Source of the DNA: Apostichopus japonicus | Taxonomy: Eukaryota > Echinodermata > Holothuroidea > Aspidochirotida > Stichopodidae | Reading direction: 5' to 3' | Assembly (NCBI RefSeq): GCF_037975245.1 | Contig: NC_092575.1 | Coordinates: 29,165,341-29,229,340, forward strand | Length of the DNA: 64,000 nt | Shown: one piece after another, positions 25,644-36,482 of the stretch | Layout: each line of letters opens with the position of its first letter | How positions within the stretch are numbered: the first letter of the stretch is position 1 | The notes under the pieces: model-generated | Databases searched by the model: none | What the model was told of the DNA's origin: nothing | Seen by the model: the letters and a program-made list of their open reading frames with translations, nothing else | Position numbers and translations under genes: made by a program

Positions 25644-27570
25644 TAACTCCAGAGATGTTGGGTTATCCACAGATGGTAGAGATCAGACTTATTGCTTTGG
25701 GTGGAGCATATCAGTGATCTATTTATTAGAGATGTTGGTTTATCCACAGATGGTAGAGGACAGACTTGTTTCTTTGGGTAGAGCATATCAGTGATCTATT
25801 TATCAGAGATGTTGGTTTATCCACAGATGGTAGAGGTCAGACTTGTTGCTATGGGTGGAGCATATCAGTGATCTATTTATCAGAGATGTTGGTTTATCCA
25901 CAGATGGTAGAGGTCAGACTTGTTGCTATGGGTGGAGCATATCAGTGATCTATTTATCAGATATGTTGGTTTATCCACAGATGGTAGAGAACACACTTGT
26001 TTCTTTGGGTAGAGCATATCAGTGATCTATTTATCAGAGATGTTGGTTTATCCACAGATGGTAGAGGTCAGACTTGTTGCTATGGGTGGAGCATATCAGT
26101 GATCTATTTATCAGAGATGTTGGTTTATCCACAGATGGTAGAGGTCAGACTTGTTGCTTTGGGTAGAGCATATCAGTGATCTATTTATCAGAGATGTTGG
26201 TTTATCCACAGATGGTAGAGGACAGACTTGTTTCTTTGGGTAGAGCATATCAGTGATCTATTTATCAGAGATGTTGGTTTATCCACAGATGGTAGAGGTC
26301 AGACTTGTTGCTATGGGTGGAGCATATCAGTGATCTATTTATCAGAGATGTTGGTTTATCCACAGATGGTAGAGGTCAGACTTGTTTCTTTGGGTAGAGC
26401 ATATCAGTGATCTATTTATCAGAGATGTTGGGTTATCCACAGATGGTATAGAGGTCAGACTTGTTGCTTTGGGTAGAGCATATCAGTGATCTATTTATCA
26501 GAGATGTTGGTTTATCCACAGATGGTAGAGGTCAGACTTGTTGCTATGGGTGGAGCATATCAGTGATCTATTTATCAGAGATGTTGGTTTATCCACAGAT
26601 GGTAGAGGTCAGACTTGTTGCTATGGGTGGAGCATATCAGTGATCTATTTATCAGATATGTTGGTTTATCCACAGATGGTATAGAGGTCAGACTTGTTGC
26701 TTTGGGTAGAGCATATCAGTGATCTATTTATCAGAGATGTTGGTTTATCCACAGATGGTAGAGGTCAGACTTGTTGCTTTGGGTGGAGCATATCAGTGAT
26801 CTATTTATCAGAGATGTTGGTTTATCCACAGATGGTAGAGGTCAGACTTGTTGCTATGGGTGGAGCATATCAGTGATCTATTTATCAGAGATGTTGGTTT
26901 ATCCACAGATGGTAGAGGACAGACTTGTTGCTTTGGGTGGAGCATATCAGTGATCTATTTATCAGAGATGCTGGTTTATCCACAGATGGTAGAGGTCAGA
27001 CTTGTTGCTATGGGTGGAGCATATCAGTGATCTATTTATCAGATATGTTGGTTTATCCACAGATGGTATAGAGGTCAGACTTGTTGCTTTGGGTAGAGCA
27101 TATCAGTGATCTATTTATCAGAGATGTTGGTTTATCCACAGATGGTAGAGGTCAGACTTGTTGCTTTGGGTGGAGCATATCAGTGATCTATTTATCAGAG
27201 ATGTTGGTTTATCCACAGATGGTAGAGGTCAGACTTGTTGCTATGGGTGGAGCATATCAGTGATCTATTTATCAGAGATGTTGGTTTATCCACAGATGGT
27301 AGAGGACAGACTTGTTGCTTTGGGTGGAGCATATCAGTGATCTATTTATCAGAGATGCTGGTTTATCCACAGATGGTAGAGGTCAGACTTGTTGCTATGG
27401 GTGGAGCATATCAGTGATCTATTTATCAGAGATGTTGGTTTATCCACAGATGGTAGAGGACAGACTTGTTGCTTTGGGTGGAGCATATCAGTGATCTATT
27501 TATCAGAGATGCTGGTTTATCCACAGATGGTAGAGGTCAGACTTGTTGCTATGGGTGGAGCATATCAGTG
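25644..27570. repeat. 77-bp minisatellite array just downstream of B3GLCT
   Basis: About 25 units of 'agagatgttggtttatccac', 'agatggtagaggtcagactt' and 'gttgctatgggtggagcata' plus 'tcagtgatctatttatc'. Since 77 is not a multiple of three, the reading frame shifts each unit and yields a series of 60-codon frames; none is a gene. A few units have a two-base insertion ('ggtatagagg'). Confidence 0.95.
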
Positions 27571-27986
27571 GTCTATTTATTTGTTATATATTTTGATAAA
27601 GATAGAAGAGTGCTGAATTTTTGCCTTTCTATGAAATTTGACATTTCAGTAGATGATATCAAAGGTCATTGCTTGAAAGCTTAACATTAATGCTAACCAA
27701 TGATGCTAGATGTTATCAAGGTTGTTTGGTTTGTGTGAAGCTTTGAATGAGTAAATGATGCTAGATGACATCAATATCAAAGGCTGCCTGTATACTTATC
27801 TTTGTCTATGTTCTCAAACATCGTATTTGACTTTTACCAGCAGTATTTATTGTTATCCTACTTTGAATCGCGTACTATGTAATCGCTAATAATATGGTAA
27901 TAGTATAGTATGTGGTTTTTGCACCCTTTTGTGACGGGTAAATGAAGGTGGGTAAATGAAGGTGGGTAAATGAGGTGAGTGAGAAG
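27571..27986. other. Spacer without recognised gene
   Basis: Short imperfect repeats ('aatgatgctagatg', 'gggtaaatgaaggt') only. Confidence 0.5.
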
Positions 27987-29527
27987 CAGCGACGTAGCCA
28001 GGAATTTGAAAGGGGGGGAGCACTTTTTGCGATTGATATGGATTTACATAGTTGTATGCACGACTATCTGAGCGGAGCGCCACCATCGGTTGGCGCGGAG
28101 CGTACAAGAAAATTTTTGGTTTTACAAACCCCCCAGATGGCCGGAAACAGCCCTTCCCGAGTGTTCATTCTGGTTCCCTGGCCTCTTGCTAACTTGAGAC
28201 ACCTCATTCAATATCACTTGTAAACCCAAAAAACAAACGATTGAAAATAGTACGTAATTCAATACTACATAATGTATTAAAATTAGCAAGGTACATGTAC
28301 AGAGTATGTCTTACTTTTCAACTTCTGATACTTCTAGATACAAAGATAGGCCAGAAATGTCTTTGATACAACTGTAGCCAGTAATTGTCTTTGATACAAC
28401 TGTAGCTAGTAAATGTTTAAGTTAGCCTAATAAGAGAAGGCGAGAGCTATCCGACGATTGCCATCTGATGCAAATTTCTCAACTGTTTTCTCAACTGACA
28501 TATTATCTGCGTAAACGGGTTCTTAACTACATGTTAAAAAACTGACAAGATCGGATCCTAGTCTTTTTCGGCGGATAGAGTGTTGAATGAAACAGCACGC
28601 GATAGAAATGACAGCCTAGATGACAGAAGAATAGGTCACCTAATTTAGCCATATTCTTGCTACGTTCATTTCAATAGTTTTTCCTGTCTATAGACTCTTA
28701 AACTCGTCCAGCAAGCTTATGGATTTGAATTATGGGTGTTTTAAAAAAAATAAATAACTTGGCCAAAACAAATGTAGGCCCGGGCCTACAGTGCTACATA
28801 CTGGCTACGCCCCTGATCATATGATATCATTATCAGCAGATTTTGTATCCTGTTTGAATTCTTTTACATGTTCTTTTGCATAATATATCAGAAAGACAAA
28901 CATATTGCTCTTTTACATTTTTTCCAGTAGGATGATTCTTGTTTATTGTCCAATGTCTGGACTTTAATACATTTGACGAACTTAACTGATGGACAATATA
29001 AACTTTCATATTTTGTAATATAGCCAGATATGCAGTGGCCTAAAAACAAATATCGTTATCGCAGTGTATTAGCAGTGTAATAATTATTATAGGAAGTGCG
29101 TATCACGTACGATTGCTAGCTAGCTTCATAACATGCTGTTCGTGCAACAACTTATAGGACGAATCATAGAAAGGATGAGAACGAACGTTGTCGACGTTGT
29201 TGTGCATACGGTTCGTGACATTCCATAGAGTGCGGTTAGGTAGGCAATATGTATTTTATTACGCAGTGGCCAACTGTATACTTGTAATAGGCTATAGGCT
29301 AAATTTAGCTAATTGCATCTGCCAAACTAAGTAAGTAGTTGAATCAGTAGGCGTGAATGTTACTACGATTATAATTGAGTTAACGGAGCTGACGAGTATT
29401 CAAGATCAAAAGAGCACTGACAAAATACCATGCTAAAAGAAACGACAGCTTTAAAAAAAAAAAATCGACACTGAAAGGGGGGGGGGGAGCGGTCGCTCCC
29501 CCTGCTCCCCCCCTGGCTACGTCCCTG
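27987..29527. mobile_element. hAT-type element with perfect 8-bp TSD
   Basis: CAGCGACGTAGCCAGG at the left and its complement CCTGGCTACGTCCCTG at the right (15 of 16 match), next to poly-G / poly-C. The flanks are the exact 8-bp duplication GTGAGAAG (27979-27986, 29528-29535). Another inward-type end, ACTGGCTACGCCCCTG, lies at about 28802-28817, so a related element is probably nested. It contains the shared 'GGTGGCGCTCCGC' module (minus orientation, 28063-28104). No intact transposase. Confidence 0.88.
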
Positions 29528-29876
29528 GTGAGAAGGAGTTGTATGAGTTGACGTCTTTATATTCAATTGAGAATTAGACTGATATCGTAACCCCTATCCA
29601 TCAAAATAAGAGTTTTGGACGTCAATTCTTGGATGATATTTTGTAACAGCAATTCACTGTTGAGTCAAGATTGTTTTTACTGCTAATATTCCCGTGTATT
29701 TTTATCACTTTATCACATCTTGAATGCATTTGTTTTTAATAAACATACATCGTCATAAGTTTTTATTAACTTGAAGTCTGCCACGATCATTGAACTTTTT
29801 CATTGCATCCTTTTATTATTAAAGGAAAAAAAACTGTTAACAGACAGCATATTCACGAAAGAGCCCGTGTAAGAGA

Positions 29877-29995
29877 AAGTGTAAAAGTAAGTGGGCCTGA
29901 CGTTTCGATCCTAGCAGGATCTTCTTCATTCAACCTCTGAAGAAGATCATGCATGCAAGATCGAAACGTCAGGCTCACTTCCTTTTATACTTTTC
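29877..29995. repeat. Inverted pair of Penelope-type 3' termini
   Basis: Two arms in inverted orientation, each with GAAGAAGATC, a short loop, GATCGAAACGTCAGG and a CACTT tail (right arm 29938-29995 on +, left arm 29877-29931 on -). GAAGAAG...CGAAACGTC ends are typical of Penelope-like retroelements; the right arm has CTGAAGA before the stem, matching the CUGANGA box of hammerhead ribozymes, though with an extra A. Confidence 0.5.
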
Positions 29996-31319
29996 TTATA
30001 GTTACAGTTTAGTTTCGATTCACAAGATATCTACAACGTGTTAAATGTATAAAGTTCCTGTGCCATGTTATAGCATGGTGTATAACGCTTAAGAAGTTAA
30101 ATGATATGTCTAGAGATTAGGCCTGTATTTCTATTTCTCAAATCTTTACATTTAGTCCAGACTTTCACCTTTGAGAAATTTCACTGGCATCAATGGACGA
30201 TATATACCCTGCCGTAGGGCAGCCATTGAGTATTTTAAATACCTGAGCCCTGTCAGCCGTGCTCGCCCTGCCTTTCTTCTTGGTTGATGTTGATTTTCAA
30301 GTTACACTCGTCAGCGAGCCAGTAGAATCCGTAAAACTGGTAAACGGTGTTTGTGTCTTGACATTAACAATCTACTGGTATACGTTTAAGTCTCACTCGT
30401 TTTTCCATATCATTCCATTGATACCTACGAAGCTCAGAGAGGACATGATAACAAATCAATTTATTACGTACGTTTGTACGTGCGTAATAATATTACATAT
30501 ATACGTGATAATTTTACGTTCACTATACATAAAAATTAGCAGTATGTACATACTGTCACATATTGGCCTACGTGAAAGATACGAACCGCATACGAACCGT
30601 TTACTGTACTGTCTTACTATATTATTATGGGCCTATAATCCTTACTTTTACCTCACATGTATCATCATCCAACCACAGAAGGCAAGCTTAGTTTAACGCT
30701 TGAACCGCGGACTTAAACACGCCGGAGACACACAAGGTACGTTCGTTCGACTAACACTACAGTTATATAACTGAGTCTAAAATATAATACGAACAAGATC
30801 ATTCCTCTCCAGGGGCGGATCCAGGGGGGGGGCCGACCCGGCCCCGGCCCCCCCTTTTTGGAAATCAGTTGCGATTTTTTTATGTGGGAGTACTTCAAAT
30901 TCCTAATAGGCATAACTTGGTGAAAGAAAAGCCTAATATATCCAGCTGCTCTTCCCTGAAACGCGATCGTTTTTATTCCAAATTTGAAACTAAGACAATT
31001 AGTTTCAAATGAAAGGGGGTGTAGACGGTTTTACACTATCTAACGCAACGTAGTCGCCAAGAACCTGAAGTATTTTTAAGGGAGGGCCCGAGGAACATGA
31101 ACTTATAGCATGCTCCTCATGGTGAAACATAATTGCACCTATAAGGTGAATTGAGTGTACTGTTAATAGTAGGAGAGACTAGCGTAGGTTCTTATGACCA
31201 ACTACTCTCAAACTTTATAGGAGGAGCTTCATCAGTAGTAGCCTTTGAATATTTTATATTCGGCCTAGGCGTCTCGTTCTCAAAATGCATCTATTTTCTG
31301 TGCACGAGTTTTTATGGAC

Positions 31320-31990
31320 TCATAGTGCAGCTATAAGAGCATCTAAAAGAGCTTCGTGTGAACCTTGAGAGTCAGGTGATTCTTCGTTAGTACGAAACCT
31401 TGAGTTAACAAGTAAATCTTTGAGATTTTGGGCCCTTTTGTAGGCTAGAATCGGTTCTTTTGGAAATAGTTTGGATAATTCCGCGTGTTGCGAGATTAAG
31501 TGCCAATGTTTCAAAAGTGCTTTTTTTCAAATGCGTTTGTAAACCCTTTTTGCTTTTTGTTTTACATGATGAAGCGGATTCTCATTTTTCTTTTTAGGTC
31601 TTTCAATGACTTGAGAAGATCACTTCGTTTAGGGTTTTCTGGAGTTGCTATCAACTTCAGACCTTTTCCCGGCGCAATAAACTCTATATTGGACATGTTT
31701 CTGTCTGATAGGTTCTTTACGAACTTTTTTAGTGTTTCTGCTTCTTTTCGAAGACATTGGGCTTTTGAGTGACTACTTGTAGTCTGTAGCTCCCTGTTGC
31801 CTGTTGGTGGTGCGGAATTTGTCAGAGCTTTTACTGATCGGACATATTTGCGTTGACTTTTTGGAGGATGGTTGTCAGTAGCCGGTTTGCCTCAGGAGCT
31901 TCTACAGTTGACTCTAGGTCGGTCTCGGCTCTTGATTTCTTTTCTAGAAATCTCTCCCGTTGCCTTTTTGCCTGGCGGGATAACTCTTCT
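31320..31990 (-). pseudogene. Retroelement remnant, Penelope-like ends
   Basis: Minus strand 31320-31514 reads ELSKLFPKEPILAYKRAQNL then KDLLVNSRF, a motif that sits between RT and endonuclease in Penelope-like proteins. The adjoining minus-strand segment (about 31567-31990) reads SLKDLKRKMRIRFIM, resembling the region N-terminal to RT in such elements. The RT core is missing, so this is a deletion derivative. Family assignment is from motif resemblance only. Confidence 0.4.
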
Positions 31991-32299
31991 CTCCAGATTC
32001 TACGGAGTGTTCTGGCTGCCCGTTGGAGTACGTGATGCCAAGAATCAAAGAACTCCTTCGAGTGGTTCAGTTGCCCCGGGAGTCTAGGTGGGTCTCTTTG
32101 GACCTTGAGTTGATAGGTGGCGTTTGATCGCCGTCCATCCGGGAGATTTCTTTTGTGAGAGTGATGAGCCTTGACTGGCGCTCCTTCAGCGCATCTGCCT
32201 TTAACAAAAAACCCTTGAGCTTAAGTCCATTTTTACGGACGTTGTTCAGTCGGAAACCCTTTGTTTGCCTTTACGGACGTTACGGAGCAGCTGTAAACC

Positions 32300-32961
32300 C
32301 AGGCGCGTAGCCAAGGGGGGTGTTTTGGTTGTTCAAACACCCCCCATGGCCCAAGTGCCCCCATAAATATATGCAGAAAGCACCAGTGACTTGGAGAGAT
32401 ACGCTAATAATAATTATCGCACTAATGGGATTTTAGCTTTACTTTTAGTGAGACTCTAAGAGAACCGTGATACCAAATATGCCAAAATCAATGATGTGAG
32501 AGTACCGTTAACTCTTTGGGTTCCCAGTTTGCTTGTCAACAGACTTCTACAGTCCAAACGAAGGGGAACTCTATAGGTCCGCAATTCCCTTGATCTTTTT
32601 ATCTCTGATTCCCCAAATTATCCTTCTTACAGTTCAAACTTTTGAGTTGAAGTTGAACCTAGTTGCTTGTAAATTACATATATTGAGAAAGGTATCTCTT
32701 TAGGTTCGCATTTTCCTTGCATCAATAATTGAGTCTATATAGGATTACATTTTTCTGATGTGAATAGAATTATTCCACAAAATAATTATCAATATTCTTT
32801 TGCATGATTTGAGCTCAAACATTGCACCATTTTGCATCTAGAGGCCTTAAAATTCCATTTTTTCGCCAAAGGGGAGGGGGACACCCCCTCCCCTTAGAAC
32901 CCTCCCCCATGTCAGTCTCCAGCAAAATACCCCCAATGAACAAATCCTGGCTGCGCGCCTG
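32300..32961. mobile_element. hAT MITE with perfect 8-bp TSD, nested
   Basis: CAGGCGCGTAGCCA at the left and TGGCTGCGCGCCTG at the right (13 of 14 inverted). Exact duplication TGTAAACC at 32292-32299 and 32962-32969. Non-coding, 662 bp. Confidence 0.92.
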
Positions 32962-33099
32962 TGTAAACCATTGTTATTTTGGTCAGCTGATCGGTTTGGG
33001 AGTAGTTCTTTTGTTATAGAGTTGGGTTCTGGAGGCGGCAGTGAAGTCAAACAGTGAAGGCCTGTGATTGGTCCAAATTCTGTTGTAGAAGCCTTTTTG

Positions 33100-33492
33100 C
33101 AGTGGCGGAGCGTCCATACAGTCAGGGGGCGGATGCCCCCCCCCCTGACGGTCTTAAATGAACTGCTGGCGCCCTTTTCAGCTTTTTACCACTTTTTACT
33201 TATTCATGATTATTGACTTTTTTATTGCGCTCTCATCTACCTATTGACATTTGTCACATTTTGTTGGTGTAATTTTCTGACAAAATGCTCTAACGGCTAT
33301 TTATTCCATGTTTATCTGCAAATTAGCAAGGCTCGGAAAGGGTCATTTCCTGCGATCTAGGGAGTATCTTTACTCAAAAAAATTCTGTACGCTCCGCGCC
33401 AACCTGTGGTGGCGCTCCGCTTAGATAGTGTCGGAAGCGCCCCTACAGACCATTCTCGCCCCCTCTGACCGATACCCCTAGCTCCGCCACTG
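33100..33492. mobile_element. hAT MITE with perfect 8-bp TSD, nested
   Basis: CAGTGGCGGAGC at the left and GCTCCGCCACTG at the right, perfectly inverted. Exact duplication CCTTTTTG at 33092-33099 and 33493-33500. It is 393 bp and contains the shared 'GGTGGCGCTCCGCTTAGATA' module at 33388-33429. Confidence 0.93.
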
Positions 33493-34519
33493 CCTTTTTG
33501 CCATAGGATACAATGTGGTGACGCACATACACTCTTATGGTGTAATTTTTAGGTTCAGAGCGACTAAAGTTCTGTGTCTCGCTCTGGTGAGACGATGGAA
33601 TATTCAGCGTATTTTCCATCCAAGTTTAACATTAGAGATTCCTCGAAAGAATTCTCAGTGGTTATGCAAACCTACGTCTCAATATTCCGAAGAACAGAGA
33701 GGCAAATTGAAATGAAAGGGGGTGTTTTTCCTGGGAAAAACAATCACGCGGGCGAAGTGGGGGTTGGGGGAACATTACAGCGCGCCGGGGCGTTGTGGAA
33801 AACCTCCGTATTGGCTAAGTATATCATAATTATCTCATTGAATATATCTTGTTTTATGTTTTTTCTTGGGGTGAATCTGGTGTCATAATTTTCGCGCAAA
33901 AGAAAAAAAGAATCGACACAATAAAAGTGTATCCATTGTAGTGCTCTACATGCACTGTTGATCGTTGTTAAATATGTGTCTATCGACAAAAAATATGTGC
34001 ACAAAAAAAAGCGTGTCTGCAACGTTTCTGGTTTTTCTAGTTTTTGGCGAAATGTTTCACCATTTTGCATCTAAGCACTCACAATTAACCAAAAATTTCC
34101 AAGGTGGAGGGGGACAACCCCTCCCTCTAGACCCCTCCCCCAGGACGCAGATCACTAAAGTGCTACCATCGGGATGTCGGCCCCCCCTTTCTCAAAATCC
34201 TGGATCCGCCCCTGCTCTCCATCTGTGAAATGAAGATGTATCCTGCAGTATATCTCGTACGCTCGCTTTCGTTAGACAATTGATAACATAGGCTATATCA
34301 CGTAACAAAAACACGTACGTATGTACGTAGGCCTTCTTTTGTTATATTAATTACGTATGTACTATGTACGTAGTAATTGTTACGTACGTTATACATATCA
34401 CGTACGTAATAAATATCACATACGTAGGCTACATAATACTATTACTTACGTAGGTGATAATTATTACGTACATACGTGATAATTTTTTTACCATGTCCTC
34501 TCTGGAGCTTCGTAGGGGT

Positions 34520-34810
34520 CTGCCCGATATTCATAAAGTCCGCTATTCATAAGGGTCATTGTTCATAAGGTTCGTTATTCGTATCGTTATTTTTTCGATA
34601 AAAAGGTTCGCTATTCATAATGGATACAAAAGTTCGATATTCATGATGGGCAAAACGGTTCGATATCCATAATGGATGAAAAGGTTCGTTATTCATAATG
34701 GGACAAAGGGTTCGATATTCATAATAGAACAAAGGGTTCGATATTCATAATAGAACAAAGGGTTCGTAATCAATAATAGACAAAAAGATTCATAATAGGA
34801 ACAATTAATT
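34520..34810. repeat. ~26-bp tandem repeat
   Basis: About ten units of 'ggttcgatattcataataga' plus 'acaaag', degenerate at the left, near-identical at 34690-34780. Confidence 0.88.
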
Positions 34811-35267
34811 AATGTATGTATTAATGTATTAATTAGTTATGATTAATTAGTAATGTATGTATTAATGCATGTCATCCAGTTGCAGAGCTGTTGACAATCA
34901 TTGACGTTAAGCTTGAATGTAAGAGACTTCGGTCAGCTTGCGGCTTTGATAAGCCGCAACACAATACCTGGAATGGCAGCGAGGAAAGTGTTATGCTCTC
35001 TTTATTCATGGATTTTTTTATGAATTTTAAATTATACAACGGTATTCTGCAATATTTGAGTGCAATCGTTTTAGTCTTCTCATCATTAAATTTAACTCCG
35101 CAATATTGTTTATTCGGAAACCGGATTCATTTGGATGATTTGGTTAACTGCTAACTAAACTGAAGTCAGTAAACTTAGCCTATTCGCACTACCTATACAC
35201 TTACAGCAGGCCTAGCCTACATTTGCTCGGCTAACGTCAACTTAGCTATAGAGCGGTCAATAACAAG

Positions 35268-35653
35268 ATGGATTCGACCGCCACACCTCAGTGCGTCACA
35301 CACGGATCAACACAAACTGACCCAGAAGAACTATTGATCACCTATTGTTCTGGATCCTGTGTCAGCCCACATGGCGGTGCAGCAAAAATCGTATCCTGTG
35401 ACTTCTGTGGTGTTGATTACCAGTACCACATAGGTTCTGTAGGTCTAGACAGAATACCTACTAAGAGTGCTAAATCCAAATGGTTCTGCCAACCCTGCTT
35501 GAGACTTCGAAGTAATTTGCTTGAATCCCAAAAGCAACTGACAGAGGCACTTAAACAGATAAACTCACTACAAGCGAAAGTAAGAGAACTCTCCGAACAT
35601 AACTCGGCCACCACATCTGGTCAAAATTCACAAGAAGCTGAAGATCCCTGTCA
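35268..35653 (+). pseudogene. CR1-type ORF1 N-terminus with PHD-like zinc finger and coiled coil
   Basis: From ATG 35268 (MDSTATPQCVTHGSTQTDP). Residues about 27-77 carry CSGSC, SCDFCGVDYQYHI and KWFCQPC, the Cys/His spacing of a PHD-type finger; residues about 80-112 form a heptad-rich coiled coil (LLESQKQLTEALKQI...LQAKVREL). The frame runs into a poly-G MITE at about 35652, which replaces the rest. ORF1 proteins of this kind bind nucleic acid in the retrotransposition particle. Truncated. Confidence 0.7.
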
Positions 35654-35990
35654 CTATGGGCGGGGATCATGGGGGGGGGGGCATGTCCCCCAATATTTTA
35701 GGTGGGGGATATAGTATCTAATATCCCCTCCAATATTTTGTGGCATAGTTTTTTTTAGCATATTTTTTATTTTTTATTTTTATGATATCGCTAGTAATTT
35801 CAAAATAGAAAATGCTTAGATGCAACTTACAAGGCCTGGGAACTGCCATTTCCAGCGATCTGGAAGGCATTTTCGGGCAAAATTTTCTTTTGCGCCTGGC
35901 GCCAACTTATGGTGGCGCTACGCTTAGATAGTTTGCCTACAAGCTTCGCCCCTCCCTTGGCAAATCCCTCGCAAGGCGCTTGGTTTGCTG
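35652..35990. mobile_element. hAT-like MITE, partial
   Basis: Its left part (GGGCGGGGATCATGGGGG, then 'ttttaggtgggggatatagt') is nearly identical to the left part of the element at 41736. It contains the shared module (35891-35932). The right terminus is not found, so the element may be truncated near the AT tract at 36020. Confidence 0.6.
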
Positions 35991-36019
35991 ATGAAAAAGG
36001 AAAATAGGGCTAAAGCAAC

Positions 36020-36043
36020 AATATATATATATATATATATATA
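36020..36043. repeat. (AT)n microsatellite at Penelope left border
   Basis: About twelve AT units between MITE-derived sequence and the Penelope segment. Confidence 0.9.
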
Positions 36044-36051
36044 AGCATATA

Positions 36052-36482
36052 AGCGATTCAAAGTCGTCATCTCGTAGACTGGACAAATCACAGTCTGCTT
36101 TGTGGTTGCTAAAGAATTGTCTGGCAACCTTATACACACTGGGTGTTATGTTGTCCATGTCATCCAAAGGGATAGATCCATAGAGGTTGCTAACGTCGAG
36201 GCTGCAGAACCCGTGTATATTTTGTCCCTTGATGTTGTCGAGGAACCGAAGGAAATCGTCGCAGTTTCTAAGATGGGCTGGGACTTTGTCTAGCAGTTGG
36301 GTGAGGGAATACGCTAAACTTTTAGACAGTTTGGTAGCAGGTGTGTCTGTTGCCGAGTGAATAGGGCGACACTTCAGATGACCTTCTTTGTGGTCCTTGG
36401 GTAAACCGTACACAGCGCATGGCATGGTTTCACAGCATATGTTACTTTTCAGTTTTTTCCAGAGATCTGGATCGATTATTCA
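36052..36482 (-). pseudogene. Penelope RT, N-terminal part, inverted
   Basis: Reads on the - strand from about 36480: DPDLWKKLKSN, then YGLPKDHKEGHLKCRPI, TPATKLSKSLAYSL, then SLDVSNLYGSIPLDD, ending at SLRDDDFESL where it meets the AT tract. YGLPK.HK...RPI and LDVxxLYxxIP (motif A aspartate) are conserved Penelope RT blocks. It cannot be expressed together with its other half because of the inversion. Confidence 0.85.

Larger units (their letters stand above)
30810..34214. mobile_element. Element with CAGGGGCGGATCC ends, nested in the outer element
   Basis: CAGGGGCGGATCCAGG at 30810 and CCTGGATCCGCCCCTG ending 34214 are perfectly inverted, next to poly-G and poly-C. Direct flanks share CTCTC. 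It carries a decayed retroelement remnant and two younger hAT elements. Confidence 0.75.
30424..34516. mobile_element. Outer element of a four-level nest (CCTACGAAGCTC ends)
   Basis: CCTACGAAGCTC at 30424 and GAGCTTCGTAGG at the right end are inverted, and the inverted similarity continues (GAGAGGACATG). Inside each end is a cluster of TACGTACGT-like words (about 30465-30530 and 34310-34490), typical of subterminal transposase binding arrays. I could not find a clear target duplication, so the superfamily is open. Confidence 0.6.

Noticed and set aside
25552-27684. A series of near-identical 60-codon frames (MLLWVEHISDLFIRDVG...)
   Set aside because: Caused by the 77-bp period shifting frame each unit; not a gene family.
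30259-30696. 145-codon plus frame
   Set aside because: Spans the left end of a transposon; hydrophobic AT-rich translation with no recognisable domain.
35924-36139. Minus-strand frame with YIYIYIYI
   Set aside because: AT microsatellite translation overlapping the inverted RT segment in another frame.
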